Assembly (NCBI RefSeq): GCF_016907475.1
Contig: NZ_JAFBCA010000001.1
Location: 2,046,001 to 2,110,000, forward strand
Reading direction: 5' to 3'
DNA from: Nocardioides cavernae
Lineage (GTDB): Bacteria; Actinomycetota; Actinomycetes; Propionibacteriales; Nocardioidaceae
Length of the DNA: 64,000 nt
Position numbers and translations under genes: made by a program. This document shows, in pieces, positions 35,588 to 48,480 of the stretch (its first letter is position 1; each line of letters begins with the position of its first letter). The notes beneath the pieces were generated by a model, which saw only the letters and a list, made by a program, of their open reading frames with translations, was not told the DNA's origin and did no database searches.

Positions 35588-36769
35588 ATGAACCAGCCGC
35601 TCGTCTACCTCGACCACGCCGCGACCACGCCGATGCTGCCGGCCGCGATCGAGGCGATGACGCGCCAGCTCACCGGTGTGGGCAACGCGAGCTCGCTGCA
35701 CGCCTCCGGCCGCGGTGCCAGACGGGTGGTCGAGGAGTCCCGCGAGACCATCGCCCGAGTGATCGGTGCCAGGCCGGGGGACGTCGTCTTCACCTCCGGA
35801 GGCACCGAGTCCGACAACCTCGCGCTCAAGGGGATCTTCTGGGCCCGCCGCGCCGAGGACCCCCGTCGCACCCGCGTCCTCTCGACCGCCATCGAGCACC
35901 ACGCGGTCCTCGACCCGCTCCACTGGCTCGCCGTGAGCGACGGCGCCGACGTCGAGCTGCTGCCCGTGTCGCCGGAGGGCGTGCTCGACCTCGAGTCGCT
36001 GAGGGACTCGGTCGCCAGGGACCCGGAGTCGGTCGCGCTGATCTCGGTGATGTGGGCCAACAACGAGGTCGGCTCCCTGCAGCCGGTCGACGAGGTCGTC
36101 GCGATCGCCGCCGAGCACGGCATCCCCGTGCACACCGACGCGGTCCAGGCCCTCGGTCAGGTGCCGGTCGACTTCGCCGCCTCCGGCGTCGACGCGCTGA
36201 CCTTCACCGGCCACAAGGTGGGCGGCCCCTACGGCGTGGGTGCGCTCGTCGTACGTCGGGACCTGGCCGTCAGCGCCCTGGTGCACGGCGGCGGGCAGGA
36301 GCGCGACATCCGCAGCGGCACGCTCGACGTGCCGGCCATCGCCAGCCTCGCGGCCGCCGTCGAGGAGTCGGTCAAGCACCAGCACGAGCACGCCGTGCGC
36401 GTCGCCGCCCTGCGCGACGACCTGGTGCGCCGCGTCGTCGAGGTCGTGCCCGACGCCCACCTGCACGGCGCGCCGGCGGGGCCCCAGCGGCTCCCGGGCA
36501 ACGCCCACCTCGGCTTCCCGGGCTGCGAGGGCGACTCGCTGCTGATGCTGCTCGACGCCCGCGGCATCGAGTGCTCCACCGGGTCCGCCTGCTCCGCGGG
36601 CGTCCCGCAGCCCTCCCACGTCCTGCTCGCGATGGGCTGCGACGAGGACCAGGCGCGACACTCGCTCCGCTTCTCGCTGGGCCACAGCACCACGCCGAGC
36701 GACATCGACGCCCTCGTCGAGGCGATCGGCCCGGTCGTGGAGCGCGCCCGGGCCGCCAAGGCACGATGA
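35588..36769 (+). CDS. cysteine desulfurase (IscS/NifS-type)
   Basis: This 393-residue PLP enzyme releases sulfur from cysteine for tRNA thiolation or Fe-S assembly. [18 protein letters not shown] is the N-terminal signature, TSGGTESDN the PLP phosphate loop, [12 protein letters not shown] carries Lys210 for the Schiff base, and [17 protein letters not shown] places the catalytic cysteine at 334. The next gene is mnmA, which needs the persulfide, so the operon context points to a tRNA 2-thiouridine role. TAGGCT (35573-35578) is 9 bases from the ATG. Confidence 0.93.
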   Translation: MNQPLVYLDHAATTPMLPAAIEAMTRQLTGVGNASSLHASGRGARRVVEESRETIARVIGARPGDVVFTSGGTESDNLALKGIFWARRAEDPRRTRVLSTAIEHHAVLDPLHWLAVSDGADVELLPVSPEGVLDLESLRDSVARDPESVALISVMWANNEVGSLQPVDEVVAIAAEHGIPVHTDAVQALGQVPVDFAASGVDALTFTGHKVGGPYGVGALVVRRDLAVSALVHGGGQERDIRSGTLDVPAIASLAAAVEESVKHQHEHAVRVAALRDDLVRRVVEVVPDAHLHGAPAGPQRLPGNAHLGFPGCEGDSLLMLLDARGIECSTGSACSAGVPQPSHVLLAMGCDEDQARHSLRFSLGHSTTPSDIDALVEAIGPVVERARAAKAR

Positions 36770-36786
36770 GGGCGGTTGAGTCAGGG

Positions 36787-37890
36787 ATGAGGGTCGTCGC
36801 CGCCATGTCCGGCGGGGTGGACTCGGCCGTGGCCGCCGCCCGCGCCGTCGAGGCCGGGCACGAGGTGACCGGGGTGCACCTCGCCCTGAGCCGCAACCCG
36901 GCGTCGTACCGCTCCGGGGCGCGCGGGTGCTGCACCATCGAGGACAGCAACGACGCACGCCGCGCGGCCGACGTCATCGGCATCCCGTTCTACGTGTGGG
37001 ACCTGTCCGACCGCTTCCACGAGGACGTCGTGGAGGACTTCATGGACGAGTACGCCGCCGGGCGCACGCCCAACCCGTGCCTGCGGTGCAACGAGAAGAT
37101 CAAGTTCGCCGCCGTGCTCGACCGCGCGCTCGCCCTGGGCTTCGACGCGGTCGCGACCGGGCACTACGCGCAGCTGCGCACCGGGGCCGACGGGCTGATC
37201 GAGATGCACCGCGCCACCGACCACGCCAAGGACCAGTCCTACGTCCTCGGCGTGCTCGACCAGGGGCAGCTGCGGCACTCGATGTTCCCCCTCGGTGACA
37301 CCGACAAGCCGGCCATCCGTCGCGAGGCCGAGGCCCGCGGTCTGCTCGTGGCCGACAAGCCCGACTCCCACGACATCTGCTTCGTCGCCGACGGCGACAA
37401 CGCCGGCTGGCTTCGCGAGAAGCTCGGCGACCGGGCGCCCAACCACGGCGGCGACATCGTCGACGCCACCACCGGCGAGACGGTCGGCAGCCACACCGGC
37501 ACCTACGGCTTCACCATCGGCCAGCGCCGCGGCCTCCACCTCGGCGTGCCCGCCGCGGACGGCAAGCCGCGGTTCGTGCTCGACATCGAGCCGGTCAGCG
37601 GAACCGTCACGGTCGGGCCCCGCGAGCGCCTGGCCGTCGACCACGTCGCCGGCGTGCGCCCGCGCTGGTGCGGCACGGTCCCCGAGCGGGTCGAGGGCAC
37701 CGTCCAGATGCGCGCCCACGGGGCGGAGCACCGGGCGGTCGTCGTCGTGTCCGGGGACCACGTCGAGATCGACCTCCTCGACCCGGCCGAGGGGATCGCA
37801 CCCGGGCAGGCCGCGGTGATCTACGACGGCACCCGCGTCGTCGGCTCGGCGACCATCGAGTCGACCCGTCCCGTCGAGGTCCACGCGTGA
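36787..37890 (+). CDS. mnmA: tRNA 2-thiouridylase MnmA
   Basis: This 367-residue enzyme activates U34 of tRNA Lys, Glu and Gln with ATP and adds sulfur. [20 protein letters not shown] is the PP-loop, [14 protein letters not shown] carries the first catalytic cysteine, [12 protein letters not shown] the second and ATGHYAQL completes the family pattern. The start is uncertain: ATG at 36766 overlaps the desulfurase stop (ATGA) and would add seven residues, while ATG at 36787 gives the family-typical RVVAAMSGG. It overlaps the next gene by four bases (GTGA). Confidence 0.96.
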   Translation: MRVVAAMSGGVDSAVAAARAVEAGHEVTGVHLALSRNPASYRSGARGCCTIEDSNDARRAADVIGIPFYVWDLSDRFHEDVVEDFMDEYAAGRTPNPCLRCNEKIKFAAVLDRALALGFDAVATGHYAQLRTGADGLIEMHRATDHAKDQSYVLGVLDQGQLRHSMFPLGDTDKPAIRREAEARGLLVADKPDSHDICFVADGDNAGWLREKLGDRAPNHGGDIVDATTGETVGSHTGTYGFTIGQRRGLHLGVPAADGKPRFVLDIEPVSGTVTVGPRERLAVDHVAGVRPRWCGTVPERVEGTVQMRAHGAEHRAVVVVSGDHVEIDLLDPAEGIAPGQAAVIYDGTRVVGSATIESTRPVEVHA

Positions 37891-38876
37891 CGCGAGCCAC
37901 GGGCGTGGGCTCGATGCCCGGCACCACCGACGCCGACCACGCCGAGGCGACCCGCCTGGTCCTGGGCGAGCTGCCCGACCTCCCGCACGTGCCCGAGCTC
38001 CCCGGCCGAGGCGTGACGGCCGCGATGACGGGTCGTGGGCTCGCGATCGTGTCCGGCCTCGGCGCGGACCTCCAGCCCGCCGGCTGGCGGCTGACCGACG
38101 CCAGCGGCGTCGACCACCGTCGCGCGCGGTCGCTGCTCGCCCAGGACCTCGACACCGTCGAGGAGCTGGCGCAGGACTACCAGGGCGCGTTCAAGACCCA
38201 GGTCGCCGGCCCGTGGACCCTGGCCGCCACGGTCGAGAAGCCGCGCGGCGACAAGGTGCTCGCCGACCACGGCGCCCGCCGCGAGCTCGCGCAGGCGCTC
38301 GCCGAAGGCGTCCGCACCCACCTCGCCGACCTGCGGCGACGCCTCCACGGCGTCGACCGCTGGATCGTGCAGGTCGACGAGCCGGTGCTGGCCGCGGTCG
38401 TCGCCGGCCAGGTGCCGACCGCCAGCGGGTTCGGCCGGCACCGCAGGGTCGACCTCCCCGAGGCCTCGGCGCACCTGGAGTGGGTCGTCGCGGCGATCGT
38501 CGATGCCGGCGGCGAGGCATGGGTGCACTCCTGCGCGCCGAAGACGCCGTGGTCGCTCGTCGCCGGGACGGGGGTGCACGGCCTGTCCGCCGACCTCGAC
38601 ATGCTCGGCCCGGCCGACCTCGACACGTTCGCGGAGGTGCTCGAGTCCGGCCGCACCACCGCCCTCGGCGTCGTACCGTCCACGGCGCCGGCCACCGAGG
38701 TCTCGGAGGCGCGGACCACCGAGCGGGTGCAGCGGTGGCTCGACATGCTCGGCCTCGACCCGGACGGCGTGGGGGAGCACCTGGTCGTCACGCCGACCTG
38801 CGGCCTCGCCGGTGCGTCGGCTGAGTGGGCGGGCCGGGCCGTCAGGCTCTCCGCGACGGTCGCCCGGAACCTCTGA
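37887..38876 (+). CDS. short MetE-like protein (C-terminal methionine synthase fold)
   Basis: This 329-residue protein resembles only the C-terminal barrel of cobalamin-independent methionine synthase. GVGSMPGT starts it, [11 protein letters not shown] follows, VHSC gives His and Cys of the MetE zinc site and VTPTCGLAG gives the later Cys; the Glu ligand seems replaced by Asp in SADLD. In actinobacteria this short form often follows mnmA. Zinc-thiol methyl transfer is the family chemistry, but whether homocysteine is its substrate is not known. Its end overlaps the convergent hydrolase gene by 35 bases. Confidence 0.82.
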   Translation: MTRATGVGSMPGTTDADHAEATRLVLGELPDLPHVPELPGRGVTAAMTGRGLAIVSGLGADLQPAGWRLTDASGVDHRRARSLLAQDLDTVEELAQDYQGAFKTQVAGPWTLAATVEKPRGDKVLADHGARRELAQALAEGVRTHLADLRRRLHGVDRWIVQVDEPVLAAVVAGQVPTASGFGRHRRVDLPEASAHLEWVVAAIVDAGGEAWVHSCAPKTPWSLVAGTGVHGLSADLDMLGPADLDTFAEVLESGRTTALGVVPSTAPATEVSEARTTERVQRWLDMLGLDPDGVGEHLVVTPTCGLAGASAEWAGRAVRLSATVARNL

Positions 38877-39483
38877 CCACCTCGAGCACCGACGCGAGCG
38901 CCACGTCGTGCCACTCCTGCGAGCCCGCGAGCATGTAGTGGCCGAGGCCGCCCATGTCGTGGAGCTCGGCGCTGCTCGCCACCGCGCGCGCACGATCGAC
39001 GTAGCGACTGGTCTCGCGGAACGACGTGATGCGGTCCCGGCGCCCGTGGGCGGCCCGCAGGGCACGGCCCGCGAGGGAGGAGACGGGATCGTCCGCGGAC
39101 CACCACGGCGCGAGCCCGACGACGCCGACGACCGACGAGTCGTCGGCAGCGTGGACCGCCACCCGGGCACCCATGGAGTGGCCGAGGAGCACCACCGGCA
39201 CGTCGCCGTGGGCGGCCCGGATCTGGTCGAGGGCCCACCGGGCGTCGGCCACCGGGCCGGCGCCACCGTTCCACCCGCGCACCCGGTAGCGCGCGAGCCA
39301 GACGCCGACGCGGGCCTCGTGGGCCTGCGGCACGATCGCGCGCTGCAGCCACGCGGCCCGGCGCCAGGACGCGCTCGTCGAGCCGATGACCCGGTCCGAC
39401 CGGGGCTTGCCCCCGTGGAGGACCAGGACCATCGCTCGCGGGTCGCCCGGGACGTCGTCGGTCGTCAGGAGGGGATCGGTCAC
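38842..39483 (-). CDS. alpha/beta hydrolase
   Basis: This 213-residue protein has the oxyanion-region VLVLHGGKPRS, the nucleophile elbow LLGHSMGARVAV (GHSMG, with Ser as nucleophile) and a late GLGHYM with the likely catalytic His. The size is small for the fold. The substrate cannot be read. It overlaps the convergent MetE-like gene by 35 bases and follows the MFS gene on the same strand with a 52-base gap, so it may be co-transcribed with the efflux gene. Confidence 0.82.
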   Translation of the reverse strand: MTDPLLTTDDVPGDPRAMVLVLHGGKPRSDRVIGSTSASWRRAAWLQRAIVPQAHEARVGVWLARYRVRGWNGGAGPVADARWALDQIRAAHGDVPVVLLGHSMGARVAVHAADDSSVVGVVGLAPWWSADDPVSSLAGRALRAAHGRRDRITSFRETSRYVDRARAVASSAELHDMGGLGHYMLAGSQEWHDVALASVLEVVRGSGRPSRRA

Positions 39484-39535
39484 GACTCTCCTTCGAGACG
39501 GCGACGACGTCGGATGGCTCGGTGTGCCGGGTGGC

Positions 39536-41155
39536 TCAGTGGACGCCGACGCCCTCGGGCGCGGACTCCGTGGCCAGCTCCTCGTGCTTGACGTCGAGGA
39601 ACAGCCACACGATCGCCGAGGCTGCCACCATCATCAGCGAGCCCACCAGGAACGCCATCGTGGCGCCCTCGGTGAACGATCCGAGCGAGGCGAGCTGGCC
39701 GAGCGCCCCCTGGTCGAGCTGCGGCGCGGCGGCCGCGATCGACGGGGCGATCTCGTCTGCGCGCGTCTGCGCGAAGTGGAGCGACACCGTGCTCAGCGTG
39801 GCCAGACCCAGTGCGCCACCCACCTGCTGCATCGTGTTGAGCACCCCGGACCCGATGCCGGTGTCCTGGGCGCGCAGGTGGTGCACAGCGACGAGCGTGA
39901 GGGGCACGAAGTTGAGGCCCATGCCGAAGGCCATCAGGACGACGAAGGGCAACACCTGCGTCCAGTAGCTGACGTCCGTGCCCAGCGCGACGCCCTGGCC
40001 ACCCATCGACGCCGGTAGCGAGGCCAGGATCGACGCCGGGTCCTCCGGCACGGTGATCCGGCTGAAGCCGTAGAGCGCCGCAGCCGAGAGCAGCGTGCCC
40101 ACGCCCGACAGGTAGCGCGGGTCGACGAAGGCGATCAGCTTGGACGCGGTCGTCGCCGAGATGATCATCGCGATCGAGAAGGGCAGGAAGGCAACGCCGG
40201 TGTGGAGCGGGGAGTAGCCCACGACGAGCTGGATGAAGAGCGAGAGGAAGAAGAACATCGCGAACATCGCCGCCGGGACGATCATCATCACCGCGAAGGC
40301 GGCAGCGCGGTTCTTGCTCTTGAAGATCCGGAACGGCATGAGCGGGTGCTCGGCACGCGACTCGATGAGCAGGAAGACACCGAGCAGCGCCACGCCGACG
40401 ACGAGGCTCAGGACGGTGGTGGTGTCGTCCCAGCCGTAGCGCACGTCACCCGCGCGGGACAGCCCGTAGACGATGGCCAGCAGGGCGCCGGTGCCGGTGA
40501 TCGCACCGGGGACGTCGAGCCACCCGGAGTGGCGCTCGGACTCGTCGAAGAAGCGGGGGGCGAAGATCGCCGCCGCCAGGCCGATCGGCACGACGATGAG
40601 GAACGTGTAGCGCCAGCCCTCGAGGCCCAGGATCGGGTCGAGGCCGGTGAGCCAGCCGCCGAGGATGAGGCCGACGGCGGCACCCACGCCCGCCATGGCG
40701 GCGTAGACCGCGAACGCACGGTTGCGCTCCTTGCCGGCGGGGAACGTGGTGGTGATCAGGGCAAGGGCGGCGGGGGACGCCATGGCAGCGCCGAGGCCCT
40801 GGAAGCCACGGGCGCCGAGCAGCATGACCTCGTTCTGGGCGAAGCCGCCGACGAGCGAGGCGGCCGCGAACAGGAGCACGCCGGTCATGAAGATCCGTCG
40901 CCTGCCGTAGAGGTCGGCCAGCCGGCCGCCGAGAAGCAGGAACCCGCCGAAGGTCAGGGCGTAGCCCGTGACGATCCACTGCAGGTTGGCCTGCTCGATC
41001 GACAGGTCTTCGCCGATGTAGGGGAGGGCGATGTTGGCGATGGTGCTGTCGAGCACCACCATCAGCTGCGCGAGGGAGATGAGCACGAGCGCCCAGCGCA
41101 AGCGCTTGTGCTGCTCGGGGGTCACCTCGTCGGCAACCAGGGTGCTGTCGGTCAT
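39536..41155 (-). CDS. DHA2-type MFS efflux transporter (EmrB/QacA family)
   Basis: This 539-residue protein has about 14 hydrophobic helices. The MFS motif A GGRLADLYGRRRIFMTGVLL lies between helices 2 and 3, and LRWALVLISLAQLMVVLDSTIAN carries motif D1, as in drug/H+ antiporters of the DHA2 family. The ATG follows AAAGGACG. The gene lies 92 bases downstream of the tetR gene in the same direction, so it is the likely target of that repressor. The exported compound is unknown. Confidence 0.92.
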   Translation of the reverse strand: MTDSTLVADEVTPEQHKRLRWALVLISLAQLMVVLDSTIANIALPYIGEDLSIEQANLQWIVTGYALTFGGFLLLGGRLADLYGRRRIFMTGVLLFAAASLVGGFAQNEVMLLGARGFQGLGAAMASPAALALITTTFPAGKERNRAFAVYAAMAGVGAAVGLILGGWLTGLDPILGLEGWRYTFLIVVPIGLAAAIFAPRFFDESERHSGWLDVPGAITGTGALLAIVYGLSRAGDVRYGWDDTTTVLSLVVGVALLGVFLLIESRAEHPLMPFRIFKSKNRAAAFAVMMIVPAAMFAMFFFLSLFIQLVVGYSPLHTGVAFLPFSIAMIISATTASKLIAFVDPRYLSGVGTLLSAAALYGFSRITVPEDPASILASLPASMGGQGVALGTDVSYWTQVLPFVVLMAFGMGLNFVPLTLVAVHHLRAQDTGIGSGVLNTMQQVGGALGLATLSTVSLHFAQTRADEIAPSIAAAAPQLDQGALGQLASLGSFTEGATMAFLVGSLMMVAASAIVWLFLDVKHEELATESAPEGVGVH

Positions 41156-41169
41156 GGAACGTCCTTTGA

Positions 41170-44148
<2,979 letters not shown>

Positions 44149-44228
44149 CCGTCCGCGGCGCCCGGGAGGTTTGAGGTGCGGCCTCCGGGGTCATCAACCC
44201 TGCAACGAACCACTTCTTGGGAGTCAGC

Positions 44229-45476
44229 ATGCGCCTCGTCCGTCACCTCCTGCCTGCCGTCGTCGCGACGGTCGGCCTCGCCGCACCGCTCGCGGTCGCG
44301 CCGACCGCGCATGCCGCCCCGAGCTGCGCCGGCCTCAAGGCCACGATCGTGGGCAACGACAAGGCCAACTCGATCACCGGCACGCCCCGGCGGGACGTCG
44401 TGGTCGCCCGCGGTGGCAACGACACGATCCGCGGCCTCGCCGGCAACGACGTGATCTGCGGGGGTGACGGCGCCGACACGATCCTCAGCGGCGAGGGCAA
44501 CGACCGGCTCTACGGCGAGACCGACCTGGTGCGCCTCGACCAGTTCGGCCGGGTGGTCAAGAAGGGCGACACCCTCTCCGGCGGCACCGGCGACGACACG
44601 ATCGACCTCGGCTACGACCCGCGCCCCGCCGGCGAGGGCACGGCCGTGGTGCTCGACGGGGTGACCTACGTCAACGCGCCGGCACCGGTGGTGGTCGACT
44701 TCCGCGCCGCACGCACCGTCCCGGTCGCCGCCGACGGCAACGACACCGTCACCGGGTTCGACGGCGGCATCCGGCTCGTCGGGTCGCCGTTCAGCGACAC
44801 CGTCAAGGGCACCAACTCGGCCGACGTGATCGCCGCGCGGGGTGGCGACGACACGATCTTCGGTCGGGGCGGCGACGACACGATCACCGCCGACGCGTCG
44901 GGCACCCTCGGCAACGACCGGCTCTACGGCGACGCCGGCGACGACCAGCTCGTCGGCACCGTCGGCATCGACACCTTCGTGGGGGGCAGCGGCGGCGACA
45001 CCCTGTCGACGACGTCGGAGAGCCACCAGGTCTGGCGGGGCGGCAGCGGCAGCGACACGATGACCTTCCCGATACCGGCCGAGTCCGGGTTCGTGGCCAA
45101 GGGCTACGGCGGGCAGGACAAGCTGCGCATCGTCGCCAGCTCCAACCCCGCCCTCAAGCCGACCCTGCGCATCGACCAGCTGAGGAAGACGACCATCCGC
45201 GGCCTGCAGCCCTTCACGCTCGAGGGCAAGGTCACCGGCTTCAGCGACGTGGTCCTGCCGGCCCGGGCCCTGTCGATCTTCAAGTGCAGCAACGACTCCG
45301 AGATCGTCACCGCCAACCCCGACTACCGCGTGAAGCTCTACGGCCGCGGCGGCGCCGACGTGCTGACCGGCTCCGACGAGCCCGACCGCCTCGACGGCGG
45401 CAAGGGCTTCGACATCGCGCGGGGACGAGGCGGCAACGACACCTGCAGGGCGGCGGAGAAGCGCTCGAGCTGCTGA
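44229..45476 (+). CDS. secreted RTX-like calcium-binding repeat protein
   Basis: This 415-residue protein has a Sec signal peptide (LLPAVVATVGLAAPLAVAPT then AHA|A), followed by nonapeptide-type Gly-Asp repeats: GGNDTIRGLAGNDVICGGDG, GDDTIFGRGGDDTI and GSGGDTLST. These parallel-beta-roll repeats bind calcium in hemolysin-type proteins. A non-repetitive central section of about 60 residues and a C-terminal repeat block with Cys residues follow. A GGGAGTC sequence precedes ATG at 44229; the frame opens at TTG 44217. Role unknown, probably extracellular or wall-associated. Confidence 0.82.
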   Translation: MRLVRHLLPAVVATVGLAAPLAVAPTAHAAPSCAGLKATIVGNDKANSITGTPRRDVVVARGGNDTIRGLAGNDVICGGDGADTILSGEGNDRLYGETDLVRLDQFGRVVKKGDTLSGGTGDDTIDLGYDPRPAGEGTAVVLDGVTYVNAPAPVVVDFRAARTVPVAADGNDTVTGFDGGIRLVGSPFSDTVKGTNSADVIAARGGDDTIFGRGGDDTITADASGTLGNDRLYGDAGDDQLVGTVGIDTFVGGSGGDTLSTTSESHQVWRGGSGSDTMTFPIPAESGFVAKGYGGQDKLRIVASSNPALKPTLRIDQLRKTTIRGLQPFTLEGKVTGFSDVVLPARALSIFKCSNDSEIVTANPDYRVKLYGRGGADVLTGSDEPDRLDGGKGFDIARGRGGNDTCRAAEKRSSC

Positions 45477-45510
45477 GCCGCTGCTGACCTCCCGGACCGC
45501 GCGTCTGCTT

Positions 45511-45532
45511 CCCCCGCGGGCGCAGGCGGGGG
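45511..45532 (+). terminator. hairpin between the RTX gene and the histidine kinase gene
   Basis: CCCCCGC (45511-45517) and GCGGGGG (45526-45532) form a perfect 7-bp stem with an 8-base loop, without a T-run. It may end the RTX transcript or fold in the leader of the histidine kinase gene. Confidence 0.45.
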
Positions 45533-45544
45533 CACGATGCCTCC

Positions 45545-47797
45545 ATGGCGCGCACCAGCAGGCTGCTCGTGCTCGCAGTGGCCTGGGCGGTGCCTGTCTG
45601 CTGGACCGTCCTCGCGCTGCTGGCCGGGCCGTCCGACGGCACCAGCCTCTCCTCGAGGCTGCTGCCCACGGCGGGCGCGCGCTGGGTCGACACGGTCCAC
45701 GTCCGGGCCACCTACGGCGAGACGGCGCTGCGACCGGGTGACGAGGTCCAGGCCGTCGACGGCCGCGCGCTGGACGACTGGGCGGACGGCACCGGCGACC
45801 TCGACGGCGTACGACGCGAGGTGGGCGACGTCGTCCGCTACGAGGTCCGCCGGCCCGGGGCGGGCCTCGACCTGATCCAGCAGGTCGACGTCACGCTGCA
45901 CCGCTACCCGCTCGCCGCCGCCGTGCGGGCCGCCCCGCACGTGGTGCTCCTGCCGGTCCTGCTGCTCGTGCTGGGCTCGCTGGTCTTCTGGTCGAGGCCG
46001 TCGGCAGCGCCTGCGTGGGCGTTCCTCGTCGCCGCCGCACTCCTGCCCGCGACGCTGACGTCCACCCCGCTGGGCCTCGGCGTCGTCGACCTCGCCGGTG
46101 CGCGCGGCACCTGGCCTGCGGCCGTCGGCGAGGCGATGGCCGTCCTCGGCCTCGTGGCGCTGATGCTCGCGGTCGCGCTCCTGACCCGGCCCGAAGGCCG
46201 GGGCCGGTGGGTGACGGCCGTGCTGCTCGCCGCGCCCGCGGTGGGGTACGCCGTCTGGGTGGCAGCGCTCTTCGACGGGGCTGGCTCGGCGCTGGAGCAG
46301 CAGTGGGTGCTGGCGACCGTCTGGGCACCGGCCCTGTGGGCCGCTGTCCCGGCCCTGCTCGTGATCGCGACGCTCGCCCACCTGCGCGCCCGCGGGCGCT
46401 CCGACGTGCTGGCCACCAGGCTCGCCCTCCTCGGTGTCGGCGCCGGTGTCGGTGCGTGGCTGGTGCTCGGCCCCGTGCCCGACCTCCTCACCGGGGAACC
46501 GTTGCTGCGCGAGGACCTGCTCGTCCTGCTCGGTGGCGGGCTCGCCGTGGCCTGTGTCGCGGTGGCCGCGGGGCGCTACCACCTCGGCGAGATCGAGCCG
46601 CGGGTCCGCCGCGGGCTCGTCCAGGCGCTCGTGCTGGTCGTCGTGGGAGCCGCGTTCGCCGGCGCGGTGCGGGCGGTGGACGCCGCGGCGGACATCTCAG
46701 CCGGCTCGATGCTGGCCGGCGGGCTGCTGGCGCTGCTTCTCCTGCCCGCGGGGGTCGCGGTCCAGCGGACCGTGCGGCGGGTGGTCTACGGCGACCGCGA
46801 GTTCCCCGACCGGGTGGTGTCGGACCTGCGCCGGCTCGATGCGCTGACCGCGCCCGAGGACGCGCTGCGCGAGGCCCTCGAGCTGCTCGCCCGTCGCCTC
46901 CACCTGTCGTACGCGGCCGTCGACGTGCTGGCCACGCCCACCTCCGGACCGATCGCCGCCGCCATCGGTGCCCCGACGGGCACGCCCGCGACCGTCGACC
47001 TCTCCGTCGGTGGCACCACGGTGGGACGGCTCCGGGTCGAGGTCGACGCCGGCCACGACCCGTTCGGGCCGGGGGACCGGCGGCTGCTCGAGGACGTGGG
47101 GACCCAGGTCGGCGCGCTCGTGCAGGCGGTCACCGCCAACCGCGAGCTCCAGGTCTCGCGGCAACGGCTGGTCGCGGCGCGGGAAGAGGAGCGCCGGCGG
47201 CTCCGGCGCGACCTGCACGACGGCCTCGGCCCCTCGCTCGCGTCGCTCGCGATGCGCCTGGAGGCGGCCTCCGACCTCATCGACGACGACCCCGAGCAGG
47301 CGGCGAACCTGGTGTCGCGACTCTCCGACCAGGCCCGCGAGGGCATCGGTGAGGTACGACGGCTCGTGGAGGGACTGCGACCACCGGCGCTGGACCAGCT
47401 CGGCCTGGTCTCGGCGCTGCGCCACCGGGCCGCCGAGCACGGCTCCGCCGGGGCCGGGGTGCCGTGGTCCGTGGAGGCCGGCGACGACATCGAGCCGCTT
47501 CCCGCCGCGGTCGAGGTCGCGGCCTACCGCATCGTCGTCGAGGCGGTGACCAACGTGCAGCGCCACAGCGGCGCCGACCGGTGCGTCGTACGCCTGGCGC
47601 GCGAGGACGGCGACCTGCACATCGACGTCTCCGACACGGGATCGGGGCTGGCTCCGGACCGGCGCCCGGGTGTAGGCCTGTCCTCGATGCGGGAACGCGC
47701 CGAGGAGCTCGGAGGGTCGTTCGAGGCGGGGGACCGCCCCGGTGGCGGCACCGTGGTCCAGGTGCGGCTGCCGCTCGACGAGGGACCACCAGCGTGA
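45545..47797 (+). CDS. NarL-type sensor histidine kinase with PDZ-like segment
   Basis: This 750-residue membrane kinase has a first helix (LLVLAVAWAVPVCWTVLALL), then an extracytoplasmic segment whose YGETALRPGDEVQAVDGRAL resembles a PDZ domain. Several more helices follow to about residue 420, then a GAF-like region and the HisKA_3 box RRRLRRDLHDGLGPSLASLA with phospho-acceptor His558. The ATPase domain shows VTNVQRHSGA (N box) and DTGSGLAPDRRPGVGLSSMR (G box). Downstream the response-regulator gene starts 20 bases later, so the two form one two-component system. The signal sensed is unknown. Confidence 0.9.
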   Translation: MARTSRLLVLAVAWAVPVCWTVLALLAGPSDGTSLSSRLLPTAGARWVDTVHVRATYGETALRPGDEVQAVDGRALDDWADGTGDLDGVRREVGDVVRYEVRRPGAGLDLIQQVDVTLHRYPLAAAVRAAPHVVLLPVLLLVLGSLVFWSRPSAAPAWAFLVAAALLPATLTSTPLGLGVVDLAGARGTWPAAVGEAMAVLGLVALMLAVALLTRPEGRGRWVTAVLLAAPAVGYAVWVAALFDGAGSALEQQWVLATVWAPALWAAVPALLVIATLAHLRARGRSDVLATRLALLGVGAGVGAWLVLGPVPDLLTGEPLLREDLLVLLGGGLAVACVAVAAGRYHLGEIEPRVRRGLVQALVLVVVGAAFAGAVRAVDAAADISAGSMLAGGLLALLLLPAGVAVQRTVRRVVYGDREFPDRVVSDLRRLDALTAPEDALREALELLARRLHLSYAAVDVLATPTSGPIAAAIGAPTGTPATVDLSVGGTTVGRLRVEVDAGHDPFGPGDRRLLEDVGTQVGALVQAVTANRELQVSRQRLVAAREEERRRLRRDLHDGLGPSLASLAMRLEAASDLIDDDPEQAANLVSRLSDQAREGIGEVRRLVEGLRPPALDQLGLVSALRHRAAEHGSAGAGVPWSVEAGDDIEPLPAAVEVAAYRIVVEAVTNVQRHSGADRCVVRLAREDGDLHIDVSDTGSGLAPDRRPGVGLSSMRERAEELGGSFEAGDRPGGGTVVQVRLPLDEGPPA

Positions 47798-47816
47798 GCA
47801 GAGCAAGGAGGAGCCG

Positions 47817-48461
47817 ATGGACGGCCACCGGGTGTTGATCGCCGACGACCACGACGAGTTCCGGCGCGGCCTGGAGGCCCTGCTGGCCGCGACGCCGGAC
47901 GTGGAGGTGGTGGGCACCGCCTCCGACGGCGCGATGGCGATCGCGCTGGCCCTGGACCTCCAGCCCGACGTGGTGCTGATGGACCTGCACATGCCGCGGG
48001 TCAACGGCATCGACGCGACCGCCCAGATCGTCGCCTCGTCGCCGCACATCGGGGTGCTCGTCCTGACGATGATGGAGGACGAGGAGTCGGTCTTCGCCGC
48101 GATGCGGGCCGGCGCCCGCGGCTACCTGCTCAAGGGCGCGCGCCGCGGTGAGATCCTGCGTGCCGTCGAGGCCGTGGGTGCCGGCGAGGTGATCTTCGCA
48201 CCCGGTGTCGCCGACCGGGTGATGGACTACTTCCTGGGGGTGCGCAACCGGCCCGTCGCCGACGCCTTCCCGGACCTGACCGAGCGCGAGCGCGTCGTGC
48301 TCGGCCTCATCGCGGAGGGCAAGGAGAACGGCGAGATCGCGCGACAGCTCGGGCTGTCGGTCAAGACGGTCCGCAACCATGCCAGCAACATCTTCGCCAA
48401 GCTGCAGGTGGCGCACCGTGCGCAGGCGATCGTCAAGGCGCGCGAGGCGGGCCTGGGCTGA
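47817..48461 (+). CDS. NarL/FixJ-type response regulator
   Basis: This 214-residue protein has a receiver domain with acidic pair DD (residues 10 and 11), phospho-acceptor Asp56 in VVLMDLHMPRVNGID and Lys in GYLLKGARRGE, then a LuxR-type helix-turn-helix (LTERERVVLGLIAEGKENGE and LSVKTVRNHASNIFAKLQVA). AAGGAGGAG gives an excellent Shine-Dalgarno sequence. Its cognate kinase is the gene upstream. Regulated genes are unknown. Confidence 0.94.
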   Translation: MDGHRVLIADDHDEFRRGLEALLAATPDVEVVGTASDGAMAIALALDLQPDVVLMDLHMPRVNGIDATAQIVASSPHIGVLVLTMMEDEESVFAAMRAGARGYLLKGARRGEILRAVEAVGAGEVIFAPGVADRVMDYFLGVRNRPVADAFPDLTERERVVLGLIAEGKENGEIARQLGLSVKTVRNHASNIFAKLQVAHRAQAIVKAREAGLG

Positions 48462-48480
48462 ACGCCCGTCCGGAGTCCGG

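Noticed and set aside
34153..37890. A plus-strand frame of about 1245 codons running into mnmA
   Set aside because: The region before 36766 is a shadow of the lipoprotein and desulfurase genes. MnmA begins at the PP-loop near 36787.
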